Origin: CAIVAT01 sp037137455
GTDB taxonomy: Bacteria; Bacteroidota; Bacteroidia; Bacteroidales; FEN-979
DNA length: 30,068 bases
Assembly (NCBI GenBank): GCA_037137455.1
Contig: JBAXKG010000035.1
Span: 1-30,068, forward strand
Reading direction: 5' to 3'
In this document: positions 13,498 to 21,649 of the stretch, in pieces
Layout: each line of letters starts with the position of its first letter
Numbering within the stretch: position 1 is the stretch's first letter
The notes under the pieces: model-generated
What the model saw: the letters and a program-made list of their open reading frames with translations, nothing else
Databases searched by the model: none
What the model was told of the DNA's origin: nothing
Made by a program: the position numbers and the translations under genes

Positions 13498-14733
13498 ATG
13501 AGGAGATTTACAACTCTGCTGTTATTCTTATGTTTAGCAGCGACCACTGCATTTGGCGGTGGGTATCAGGTAGGCTTACACAGTGCGCGAAATATAGGCA
13601 TGGGGCTTATCGGAACTTCACTCAGCTACGATGCCAGTAGTTTATTTTACAACCCCGGTGGGGCGGCTTTCGTTAATGAAAAATGGAGTTTTTCGGGCGG
13701 CGTCAGTTTATTATTGGCTCGTACCACTTTTCAACCGCTGAATGTAATGGAGCAGGCTCATTTAGAACATAAAATGAATACTCCGCTTTATTTTTATGCA
13801 GCATTTAAACCCACTGCCAATCTGAGCGTAGGTCTCGCTATTAATACACCTTATGGAAACGGACTTTCATGGGGAGACAACTGGCAAGGTCGTTACCTGA
13901 TCCAGAATCTGACATTCAGGGCCTTTACCTTTCAGCCAACGGTTTCCTATAAATTCAAGGATATAGTGGGAATCGGCGTGGGTCTTGTTTATGCTTATGG
14001 ATCTGTTGACATGAACAAAGCAATTCCATACCAGGGAGCTACTGGCGATGGAAAATTAAATATCAATGGAAGTACCGGTAATTTCGGGTTTAACGCCGGT
14101 ATCATGGTCCATCCGTTTAAAGGATTGAGCATTGGTATTGATTACCGTTCCAAGATTGAAATGAGTGTAAAGGGAGCCAATGCAACATTTACCGTTCCCA
14201 AATCGATGTCTACCAGTTTCCCGAATACCAAAGTGGATGTTATGCTGCCTTTACCTGCAAACCTCGATTTTGGGTTATCCTATGAATTTGGAAAAAACAA
14301 ACAATGGATGGTTGGTTTGAATCTCTGTTATGTTTTCTGGAGTACATATGATTCGTTGGTTTTCAGTTTCGAAAAGGTATCTGCTTCGCAGGCTATTACC
14401 CGTTCGGCCAGCCCTGCCTTATATATGAACAAACTGATACCCCGTATAGGGGCGCAGTATAAGATGAGCGACCTGCTTACCATCCGCGTAGGTGGTTACT
14501 ATGATCCATCTCCGGTAAAGGACGATTATCTTAATCCTCAAACCCCAAGTTTGAACCAGATCGGGATGACCTGTGGGATTTCCCTATATCCCGTCAAGGG
14601 TCTCAGCATTGATGCTGCCTTCCTGTACATTATGGGTTCGAAAAGAAGCGGCACCTTTAGCCCCGACAATTTTGCCGGCACCTATAGTAATGCTGTTTAC
14701 AGCCCTGGTCTTGGTTTAACCTACAATTTTTAA
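13498..14733 (+). CDS. FadL/OmpP1/TodX family outer-membrane transporter
   Basis: Protein of 411 residues forming an outer-membrane beta barrel that in relatives takes up long-chain fatty acids or other hydrophobic compounds. It has a signal peptide (MRRFTTLLLFLCLAATTAFGG) and the FadL hatch-type N-terminus GYQVGLHSARNIGMGLIGTS followed by SSLFYNPGGAAF, equivalent to the NPAG motif of FadL. It ends in a barrel-type strand GLGLTYNF with a terminal phenylalanine. The next gene, 19 bases on, encodes an SGNH-hydrolase lipoprotein, suggesting a lipid or ester uptake pair. Confidence 0.88.
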   Translation: MRRFTTLLLFLCLAATTAFGGGYQVGLHSARNIGMGLIGTSLSYDASSLFYNPGGAAFVNEKWSFSGGVSLLLARTTFQPLNVMEQAHLEHKMNTPLYFYAAFKPTANLSVGLAINTPYGNGLSWGDNWQGRYLIQNLTFRAFTFQPTVSYKFKDIVGIGVGLVYAYGSVDMNKAIPYQGATGDGKLNINGSTGNFGFNAGIMVHPFKGLSIGIDYRSKIEMSVKGANATFTVPKSMSTSFPNTKVDVMLPLPANLDFGLSYEFGKNKQWMVGLNLCYVFWSTYDSLVFSFEKVSASQAITRSASPALYMNKLIPRIGAQYKMSDLLTIRVGGYYDPSPVKDDYLNPQTPSLNQIGMTCGISLYPVKGLSIDAAFLYIMGSKRSGTFSPDNFAGTYSNAVYSPGLGLTYNF

Positions 14734-14752
14734 CTTTTAATATATTAACATT

Positions 14753-16111
14753 ATGAAAAAAATTCTTTTCATTATATTGTCGCTGGCTCTGTTCACTGCT
14801 TGTGAACGAAAGATTGATGAACCCGCGGTCACGAATGGATCAGCCAATTTCGCCAAGATAGTTTCTATCGGAAATTCAATGATGGCCGGTATCGAGGATG
14901 CTGCATTGTACAATACGGGTCAGAAAAATTCCATTGCCAACCTGGTTGCCGGGCAACTACAACTTGCAGGCGGCGGTAATTTCGTACAGCCTCTAATAAA
15001 AAGTGAATACGGGTTGGAATTCCCAGGTTCGAGGCCAAGAATGGTGCTTGGTTACAGTGTCGATTGCCTGGGGGCCACCTCTTTGGCGCCTGTACCTTAT
15101 ATTGGAGCAAGAGATCCGTTAACGCCGGTTGGATACCAGGTGCATAACCTTGCTATCCCGGGAGCAAAATCATTTCACATGTTGGCTCCGGGTTATGGCA
15201 ACGGTGCATTTCTGGCTCCTCCGGTCAGGGCAAATCCATATTATTTCAGGTTCTGCTCAGAACCTGCCAACCCTGCCTTCATGGTAGTTAATGAATTTGC
15301 AAAGCTGACCCCGACTTTTTTCATTTCGTGGTTAGGCGACAATGATGTATTGTCGTATGCACTAACAGGTGGCGTTGGAGATACCATTACCAGCCCTGGT
15401 CTCTTCCAGAAGGCAATGGGCGGCGTACTGCTTGCGATGACAGCTGGCGGCGCCAAAGGCGTGATCGCCAATGTGCCCGACATCACGACAATACCCTACT
15501 TCACTACTGTTCCATACAATGGACTCGTACTTCCAAGGCAATCACTGGTCGATTCAGTAAATAACACAATGAAGCATATTTATAAGTTACCCTTTATTTA
15601 TCAATTGGGGCCTAACCCTTTCCTGATTGCAGATCCAACTTCTTCACATCCAATGTTCAAGGTTCGTCAGATGAAGCCGGGAGAACTTGTACTTCTCAGC
15701 GTTCCCCAGGATTCATTGAAATGTTTTGGCATGGGGATCATAAGCCGTATCAATTTCATGCCTTGGGGCATTCCTTCACAGTACGTTCTGACTGAAGACG
15801 AAATCAACAACATCAAGGCTGCGACAACATACTATAATCAGATCATCCAGGGCCTTGCCACCACTTTTAAAATTGGTGTTGTCGACATGAATGCTAAATT
15901 TACTGAGTTGCAGAAAGGGATCGTTTGGGATGGTATTAAAATGAACTCGAAATTCGTCACCGGAGGAGCTTTCTCACTCGACGGAGTTCACCTGAACCCT
16001 CGTGGATGTGCAGTAGCGGCCAATTATTTCATCGATGCTATTAACACACAATATGGAAGCACTGTTCCCCATGTAAATATTACAAATTACCCGGGAGTTA
16101 TATTTCCGTAA
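14753..16111 (+). CDS. SGNH/GDSL hydrolase lipoprotein
   Basis: Protein of 452 residues with a lipoprotein signal (MKKILFIILSLALFTAC, lipobox LFTAC, acylated C17). The SGNH blocks are visible: GNSMMAG with nucleophile S42 in place of the GDS motif, GDND near residue 195 (block III), and LDGVHLNPRG with D410 and H413 (block V). It is probably an esterase or lipase anchored to a membrane. It is cotranscribed with the FadL-like porin (19-base gap). Together they could release and import acyl chains; that is inference from the pairing. The substrate is unknown. Confidence 0.82.
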   Translation: MKKILFIILSLALFTACERKIDEPAVTNGSANFAKIVSIGNSMMAGIEDAALYNTGQKNSIANLVAGQLQLAGGGNFVQPLIKSEYGLEFPGSRPRMVLGYSVDCLGATSLAPVPYIGARDPLTPVGYQVHNLAIPGAKSFHMLAPGYGNGAFLAPPVRANPYYFRFCSEPANPAFMVVNEFAKLTPTFFISWLGDNDVLSYALTGGVGDTITSPGLFQKAMGGVLLAMTAGGAKGVIANVPDITTIPYFTTVPYNGLVLPRQSLVDSVNNTMKHIYKLPFIYQLGPNPFLIADPTSSHPMFKVRQMKPGELVLLSVPQDSLKCFGMGIISRINFMPWGIPSQYVLTEDEINNIKAATTYYNQIIQGLATTFKIGVVDMNAKFTELQKGIVWDGIKMNSKFVTGGAFSLDGVHLNPRGCAVAANYFIDAINTQYGSTVPHVNITNYPGVIFP

Positions 16112-16117
16112 TGTAAT

Positions 16118-16159
16118 TTGAGGATTTGAGGATTTTTCGTAATTCTTAATTCGTAATTT
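16118..16159. repeat. Short tandem repeats after the SGNH gene
   Basis: Two copies of TTGAGGAT-type 8-bp units (16118-16135) are followed by three 7-bp units GTAATTC, TTAATTC and GTAATTT (16139-16159). They resemble the short-period arrays elsewhere in this window and lead directly into the terminator hairpin. Confidence 0.6.
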
Positions 16160-16160
16160 A

Positions 16161-16198
16161 AAAAAACCGTTTCTGATTACTCCGGAACGGTTTTTTTT
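16161..16198. terminator. Bidirectional rho-independent terminator
   Basis: CCGTTTC (16167-16173) pairs with GGAACGG (16184-16190, one G-U) around a 10-base loop, flanked by an A run (16161-16166) and a T run (16191-16198). It serves the plus-strand SGNH gene and the minus-strand rdgB gene; the rdgB stop codon lies in the loop. Confidence 0.8.
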
Positions 16199-16764
16199 AT
16201 TGCTTTTCGCATCTTTTCAGCCGCTCTGCCCCTGTGGCTTATTCCATTTTTCAGATATGCGGGCATCTCGGCAAAGGTTTGAATATGTCCATCAGGAAGA
16301 AATACAGGATCATACCCAAAGCCTCCTGTGCCTCTTCTGCATGTTGTAATCACACCATCTACCCTGCCCTCAAAAAAATACTCAATGCCATCCATTACCA
16401 GGCAAATCACACACCTGAAATGTGCTTTCCGGTTCACAATTCCTGAAAGCTCTTCAAGGATTTTATCGATATTGTCATTGAAACTACAACCGTCTCCTGC
16501 ATACCTTGCCGAATAAACTCCCGGGCGGCCATCCAGCGCATCAATCTCCAGTCCGGTATCATCGGCAAAACAGTTAATCCCCGATTTTTCATAGATAAAC
16601 CAGGCTTTTTGAGAAGCATTTCCTTCAATGGTTTCCCTGGATTCAGGAATTTCAACATCAAGGCCGACATCTTTAAGGCTCAGAATATGAAAATTATTGC
16701 CAAGGATATTCTGTATCTCCTGAAGTTTGTGTTGGTTGTTGGTGGCAAAGAGGAGGTCGGACAT
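16177..16764 (-). CDS. rdgB: Non-canonical purine NTP pyrophosphatase (RdgB/HAM1)
   Basis: Enzyme of 195 residues that hydrolyses dITP, ITP and XTP to monophosphates, keeping deaminated purines out of DNA and RNA. The substrate-binding start LLFATNNQHKLQEIQ (4-18), the FADDTGLEIDALDGRPGVYSARYAG segment, and GFGYDPVFLPDG with SHRGRA near the end are diagnostic. Length is normal. It lies 71 bases downstream of ddl on the same strand and is probably read from the ddl promoters; its end overlaps the terminator. Confidence 0.97.
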   Translation of the reverse strand: MSDLLFATNNQHKLQEIQNILGNNFHILSLKDVGLDVEIPESRETIEGNASQKAWFIYEKSGINCFADDTGLEIDALDGRPGVYSARYAGDGCSFNDNIDKILEELSGIVNRKAHFRCVICLVMDGIEYFFEGRVDGVITTCRRGTGGFGYDPVFLPDGHIQTFAEMPAYLKNGISHRGRAAEKMRKAIKKTVPE

Positions 16765-16827
16765 GTATTGAGTTATTATTTAATACGGGAATTATAAGTT
16801 AGTTTGTCAATCCAATATTTCAATATA

Positions 16828-16848
16828 TTCCGCACCTACGGAGCGGAA
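16828..16848. repeat. Small GC-rich palindrome at the ddl 3' end
   Basis: TTCCGC (16828-16833) and GCGGAA (16843-16848) form a perfect 6-bp stem around a 9-base loop that contains the ddl stop codon. No T run follows on the minus strand, so it is not a good terminator; it may be an mRNA-stabilising or REP-like element between ddl and rdgB. Confidence 0.5.
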
Positions 16849-17819
16849 AACACGATCTCCTCGTTTATAAGCCGGGTAATCAACTCTGTGAAAGACCAGC
16901 CGTGGGCGCGGGCCATCTTTGGAACAATGCTTGCGGCGGTTAATCCGGGAACGGCATTGACTTCAAGAAAGTAAAAAGCTTTACCTGTGAAAATATAATC
17001 GAAACGAACTACTCCCTTACAATTTAACTTTTCATAAAGAATTCTTGAAATTTTCTGGCATTGGTGAAAATCATGTTGAGGTATATTTGCAGGCACAACT
17101 TCATCGGACATTCCCTTCTTGTATTTGGCTTCGAAGTCGAAATACTCATTTTTTGGTATTATCTCGGTGACTGGAAAGGTCACAATCTCTCCTTTTGTTC
17201 TAAGTACGCCACAAGTAAATTCTCTTCCCTCCACAAATTCTTCAACAAGAATCTCTGTATCTTCCTTAAAAGCCTTGGTCAGGGCAATGGACAATTCCTT
17301 TTTCAGATTTACTTTCGACATCCCGACACTCGATCCGCCATTATTAGGTTTTACAAATACAGGAAGCGAAAGTTCTTTGAGGATTTTTTCGGAATTATCA
17401 GAAGCGTTATGGAAAAGATGTAAGGATCGGGCAGTCTGAATTCCGCAGGAAGCAACCACATCTTTGCAAAAGCTCTTGTTAAAAGTGAGTGCAGAAGTCG
17501 TTACATCGCATGAAGTATAAGGAATTCCGAGCATATCGAGATAACCCTGCAACCTGCCGTTTTCACCTGGTGTTCCATGAATGGCATTGAAAACTATATC
17601 AAAGCGTATTTTTCGCTTTCCAATTGTAAGGCTGAAATCATTTTTATCAACCGGGAAGTTTTTCAGGCCGATACGGTAATTCCAGCTTTTTCCCCGTATC
17701 TCAATCAGGAAAGGCCTGAACAATTCACGATCGATATATAATTCGACCTGCTTTCCGCTTTTTATGGAAATTCCGTATTCACCGGAATCGCCTCCTGCTA
17801 CGATGGCAACATTCAACAT
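16836..17819 (-). CDS. ddl: D-alanine--D-alanine ligase
   Basis: ATP-grasp enzyme of 327 residues that joins two D-alanines for peptidoglycan precursor synthesis in the cytoplasm. The N-terminus VAIVAGGDSGEYGISIKSG is the Ddl phosphate/substrate loop. HGTPGENGRLQGYLDMLGIPYT, KPNNGGSSVGMSKV, the EEFVEGREFT segment, and the metal-binding EVNAVPGLT near the C-terminus are present. I chose the ATG at 17819 (MLNVAIVAGG); a TTG three codons upstream is possible. It is divergent from the PASTA gene and upstream of rdgB. Confidence 0.96.
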   Translation of the reverse strand: MLNVAIVAGGDSGEYGISIKSGKQVELYIDRELFRPFLIEIRGKSWNYRIGLKNFPVDKNDFSLTIGKRKIRFDIVFNAIHGTPGENGRLQGYLDMLGIPYTSCDVTTSALTFNKSFCKDVVASCGIQTARSLHLFHNASDNSEKILKELSLPVFVKPNNGGSSVGMSKVNLKKELSIALTKAFKEDTEILVEEFVEGREFTCGVLRTKGEIVTFPVTEIIPKNEYFDFEAKYKKGMSDEVVPANIPQHDFHQCQKISRILYEKLNCKGVVRFDYIFTGKAFYFLEVNAVPGLTAASIVPKMARAHGWSFTELITRLINEEIVFSAP

Positions 17820-17839
17820 ACCGAACAAATTATGATGCG

Positions 17840-17881
17840 CAAAATTAGCACAAAATTATTGCTCCTTGTGCAAAATTCAAT
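17840..17881 (-). promoter_or_regulatory. Two overlapping promoters of ddl
   Basis: On the minus strand two TAATTTTG boxes fit TAnnTTTG: 17847-17840, with TTTG at 17874-17871 (23-base spacer), and 17858-17851, with ATTG at 17881-17878 (19-base spacer). A CAAAATT motif is repeated three times at 17840, 17851 and 17871. Confidence 0.55.
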
Positions 17882-17896
17882 TTTTCCGTAAGTTTG
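17865..17896 (+). promoter_or_regulatory. Promoter of the PASTA-rluD-plsC operon
   Basis: CTTG (17865-17868), a 20-base spacer and TAAGTTTG (17889-17896) fit the Bacteroidota pattern, about 60 bases before the ATG at 17958. It overlaps the -33 region of the divergent ddl promoters, so the two directions may compete. Confidence 0.55.
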
Positions 17897-17957
17897 TCGC
17901 ATCTTTAGGGAAATACAATAAAACGGTCGATTTCAGGTTATTTATTTAAACCGGCGG

Positions 17958-18548
17958 ATGGATTTTTTACGATTCCTTTTTTCAAAAAAATTTCTTAAAC
18001 ATCTCTTCATCGCGATCGGGAGTACATTCATTTTGATCTGGATAACTCTGCAATCGCTGTCATGGTACACCAAACACAGCGATTACCTCATTGTTCCAGA
18101 TTTCAGGGGCCTTTATATCCAGGAGGTTCTTGGAAGCCCGGACAACAAGAATTACCAGTTTTCAGTTGTTGATTCCATTTTTGATAATGAAAAACCCAAT
18201 GGCTCCATTTTATCACAGGATCCTTATCCCGGTTCAAAAGTGAAGAAACACCGAATGGTTTATCTGACAATAACCACGATTGTTCCTGAAAAAACAACTA
18301 TGCCTGACCTGCGCGACCTAACTTTGCGCCAGGCTCAGACCATGCTTGAATCTGCGGGATTGAAACTGGGAAGACTTTTATATATCAGATCGTTTGATGA
18401 AGATGCCGTACAGAACCAGATTTTTAAAGGCAGGCCTATTAGTCCTGGTACCGAAATTGATAAAGGTTCAACTATTGATATTACAGTGGGGATGGGAGCA
18501 AAAGCAGCTGAATCTATGATTGACAAAGTTAATCCAGATAGTTTATAG
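17958..18548 (+). CDS. PASTA domain membrane protein
   Basis: Protein of 196 residues. It has a short basic cytoplasmic start, one transmembrane segment (about 14-36), then two PASTA domains facing the periplasm: about 41-108 (VPDFRGLYIQEV to VYLTIT) and 112-179 (MPDLRDLTLRQAQTMLESAGL to IDITVGMG). PASTA domains bind peptidoglycan fragments or penicillin-binding proteins in other bacteria. There is no kinase or transpeptidase part. The position next to ddl supports a role in the cell wall, and this small PASTA protein beside ddl and rluD recurs in Bacteroidota (from memory). Its stop codon overlaps a possible GTG start of the next gene. Confidence 0.88.
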   Translation: MDFLRFLFSKKFLKHLFIAIGSTFILIWITLQSLSWYTKHSDYLIVPDFRGLYIQEVLGSPDNKNYQFSVVDSIFDNEKPNGSILSQDPYPGSKVKKHRMVYLTITTIVPEKTTMPDLRDLTLRQAQTMLESAGLKLGRLLYIRSFDEDAVQNQIFKGRPISPGTEIDKGSTIDITVGMGAKAAESMIDKVNPDSL

Positions 18549-18568
18549 TGAATGGTAAATTTTTTATA

Positions 18569-20572
18569 ATGCGATTTTTATTAATCATCTTGATTTCTCT
18601 GCTCACCGGGATTGCCGGGTTTAGCCAGGAGTTTCTGACTGGTTTACAAGTAAACCCTATGGTGAAAGCAAAAGCTATGGAGTTAAACCGGATGAAAACC
18701 GATACTCAAACCAATGGCGATGTTTGGGATCAGTACCTTGACGCGGCTTCAGACACTATCCCGGTATCTCTGCCATTCTTTGACGATTTTTCTGCCAATG
18801 GTGTTTTTCCCTCCCCACTTCGTTGGATTGACCGTTTTGCCTTTGAAAATAACGACATTCCGGTTTACCCGATCAATATTGGCGCTGTTACCCTCGATGC
18901 CATTAATGATTCAGGAAACATGTATCCCAATGCTAAACCCGGCCCACTGCCCTTCATTGCTGATTGGCTCACTTCAAGATATATCAGGCTTGATTCCTTC
19001 ACACCTGACGATTCGGTGTACCTTAGTTTCTATTATCAGCCCCAGGGAAGGGGAAAAGCTCCTCAAAAGGCTGATTCATTGATTTTACAATTCCTCGTTG
19101 TTCCTGCTCGTGACAGCATCACTCCTGCCGACAGCACAATTATTATTCCCGATGTTTGGAAGAAAGTTTGGTTTGCCAATGGCATGACATTAGAAGCTTT
19201 CCAGAACGATACTGTCAATAATAAACAAAAAAAGTCCTTCCTTCAGGTCTTCATTCCTGTTACTGATTCACAATATTTCAGAAGGAATTTCCGCTTCCGG
19301 TTTTTCAACTACGTAAGCCTTGCAAGCGCCGCCGAACCCAGCTGGCAAAGCAATACCGCCCAATGGAACCTTGATAACATTTATCTCGATTCTGGACGCG
19401 ACCGCTATGACACCATCTATCCTGAACTTCGTTTTATTTACCGGCCACCATCTTTATTAAAACGATATGAATCAATGCCTTATCCGCAATATAGCGATGA
19501 TCCCACAAATGAAATCCGCGACACCCTTGATATACTCATGAGTAACCGTGACATAAAACCTCATTTGTCTTCTTACAATTATTATGTTTCTCAACCTGGC
19601 GGAAGTTTTTCAAAATCGTATAACGGAGGAAATTATCTGATCCCGACCTTTTGGGATAGCAGTTATGTCAACTACCAGCCCTTTGCACATCCTCAATTGC
19701 CATTCCTGATCCCGATAAGCCAGGCTGACAGCGCCATTTTCCTGGTGAAGCACGTGGTGAAAGATGTTACCCCCGGGTCAATTGCAGGCGACACAATGCA
19801 GGCTTACCAGAAGTTCTTTAACTACTACGCTTATGATGATGGCACACCAGAGGCCAGCTACGGACTTACCCCCGCGGGTTCGAAACTTGCCTACCGGTTC
19901 CGATTAAATAAATCACCAGATATTTTGCGGGCTGTTCAAATGTACTTCAACAGGACGCTGAGCAAAACAAGTCAACAGTTTTTCTATTTATGTATTTGGA
20001 ATGATAATGCAGGAAAGCCCGGCGATACGATCTATTCCGACCTTGTATATCCTCGTTTTGCCGACAGTCTTAATAAGTTTGTAACCTATCACCTTGATCC
20101 GCCGCTGGTGATCACAGGTACATTTTATGTTGGCTGGATTCAAACCACAGGAGATAATTTATCGATAGGATATGATCGTTACAACAACAGCCAGAATGAG
20201 ATTTTTTATAACTCCACAGGGATATGGAATACTTCTGCCTTTACCGGATCGCTGATGATCAGACCGGTGGTTGGAAAACCTATTCCAATTGGAACCGGTA
20301 ATATCCTGACCAGGGATGTAAAACTCACTCTCTTTCCAAACCCTTGTTCAGGTAGCGCCTTATATATTCGAATCCCTGAAGACCTTGACAACAAAAGGGT
20401 TTCCGAAACAGCCACCATCACTATTTCAGATCTTGTGGGGCATGTAAGGCTGACAACTGGTTTTAAAAATGAAGTTGATGTCGCCGCTCTGAATAACGGT
20501 CTTTATTTCCTTGAAGTCAAAGACCGTTCAGGAATCCGAATTGGCCTGGCAAAATTCATCCTTTCACGGTAA
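18569..20572 (+). CDS. Large T9SS-exported protein of unknown function
   Basis: Protein of 667 residues. Signal peptide MRFLLIILISLLTGIAGFSQ, a long beta-rich body without a domain I recognise, and a T9SS type A sorting domain starting at LFPNPCSG (about 70 residues from the end, finishing LAKFILSR). The body has aromatic, aspartate-rich segments such as FFDDFSANGVFPSPLRW, which resemble the opening of choice-of-anchor or jelly-roll adhesin domains. I chose the ATG at 18569; a GTG at 18548 overlapping the previous stop would add seven residues before the signal peptide. It lies between the PASTA gene and rluD and is probably cotranscribed. Its surface role is unknown. Confidence 0.82.
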   Translation: MRFLLIILISLLTGIAGFSQEFLTGLQVNPMVKAKAMELNRMKTDTQTNGDVWDQYLDAASDTIPVSLPFFDDFSANGVFPSPLRWIDRFAFENNDIPVYPINIGAVTLDAINDSGNMYPNAKPGPLPFIADWLTSRYIRLDSFTPDDSVYLSFYYQPQGRGKAPQKADSLILQFLVVPARDSITPADSTIIIPDVWKKVWFANGMTLEAFQNDTVNNKQKKSFLQVFIPVTDSQYFRRNFRFRFFNYVSLASAAEPSWQSNTAQWNLDNIYLDSGRDRYDTIYPELRFIYRPPSLLKRYESMPYPQYSDDPTNEIRDTLDILMSNRDIKPHLSSYNYYVSQPGGSFSKSYNGGNYLIPTFWDSSYVNYQPFAHPQLPFLIPISQADSAIFLVKHVVKDVTPGSIAGDTMQAYQKFFNYYAYDDGTPEASYGLTPAGSKLAYRFRLNKSPDILRAVQMYFNRTLSKTSQQFFYLCIWNDNAGKPGDTIYSDLVYPRFADSLNKFVTYHLDPPLVITGTFYVGWIQTTGDNLSIGYDRYNNSQNEIFYNSTGIWNTSAFTGSLMIRPVVGKPIPIGTGNILTRDVKLTLFPNPCSGSALYIRIPEDLDNKRVSETATITISDLVGHVRLTTGFKNEVDVAALNNGLYFLEVKDRSGIRIGLAKFILSR

Positions 20573-20593
20573 GTATTCATATAGCCGTGCACC

Positions 20594-21649
20594 ATGAATG
20601 AAACACAAATAAATCCGGAAGAATCAAATGATTTATTTGAACACTTTCGGTTTGTCGTCGACAAGGGTCAGAGCCAATTGAGGATTGATAAGTACCTGAT
20701 GGCCAAAATTGAGCATGCCTCCCGGAACCGGATACAGAATTCGGCCCGTGCAGGCAACATTCTTGTGAATGGCGTGGTGATCAAATCCAATTACAAAATC
20801 AAACCCCTCGATGTTATTTCCATTGTACTGGCTTTTCCGCCCCGCGACACCGAAGTATATCCCGAAAATATTCCTGTTTCGGTGGTTTATGAAGATGACG
20901 ATATACTAATTGTAAACAAAGCCCCTGGTATGGTTGTACATCCCGGACACGGAAACTTTACCGGAACACTTCAAAATGCATTGTTATATCATTTGCAACA
21001 AAACAAACCGGGTGATACAGATGCAAAGCCATATCTTGTTCACCGTATCGATAAAGATACCAGCGGGATAATGTTGATTGCCAAAAACGAGCTGGCGCAA
21101 ACAAAAATTGCAAAGCAGTTTTTTGATCATACTATCGACCGTACCTATTTAGCGCTTGTTTGGGGAAATATCGACCATGATGCAGGAACAATCGATGCAA
21201 ATATCGGTCGTGATATCCGCAACCGTTTGGTTCAGGCTGTTTACGATGATCCCGAGAAAGGCCGGCACGCAGTTACTCATTATCATGTTCTGGAGCGGTT
21301 TGGTTATGTTACACTGGTTGAGTGCAGGCTCGAAACAGGCCGTACTCATCAGATCCGGGTTCATTTCAGGCATATCGGTCATCCGTTATTTAATGATGAA
21401 AGTTATGGTGGCAGCGAAATTCTGAAGGGAACAACTTTCACCAAATACAAGCAGTTTGTGCATAACTGTTTTGCCCTGATGCCCCGGCAAGCGCTACATG
21501 CCAAATCGCTTGGCTTTATCCATCCGACAACCAGGGAGTTTATTCATTTCGATTCCGATTATCCTGATGATATGAAATCGTTGATTGAAAAATGGCGCCA
21601 ATACAGCATTCATAAAAATCAGGATGATTCATTAACATCTGACTTATGA
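20594..21649 (+). CDS. rluD: RluA-family 23S rRNA pseudouridine synthase (RluD-like)
   Basis: Enzyme of 351 residues that isomerises uridine to pseudouridine, in RluD at three positions of helix 69 of 23S rRNA. An S4 RNA-binding domain (about 29-80, RIDKYLMAKIEHASRNRIQ) precedes the catalytic domain with HRIDKDTSG (150-158), whose aspartate D153 is the nucleophile, and LETGRTHQIRVH further on. Length and order match RluD; RluA or RluC specificity cannot be excluded by eye. It starts 21 bases after the T9SS gene. Its stop overlaps the plsC start (ATGA at 21646). Confidence 0.93.
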   Translation: MNETQINPEESNDLFEHFRFVVDKGQSQLRIDKYLMAKIEHASRNRIQNSARAGNILVNGVVIKSNYKIKPLDVISIVLAFPPRDTEVYPENIPVSVVYEDDDILIVNKAPGMVVHPGHGNFTGTLQNALLYHLQQNKPGDTDAKPYLVHRIDKDTSGIMLIAKNELAQTKIAKQFFDHTIDRTYLALVWGNIDHDAGTIDANIGRDIRNRLVQAVYDDPEKGRHAVTHYHVLERFGYVTLVECRLETGRTHQIRVHFRHIGHPLFNDESYGGSEILKGTTFTKYKQFVHNCFALMPRQALHAKSLGFIHPTTREFIHFDSDYPDDMKSLIEKWRQYSIHKNQDDSLTSDL

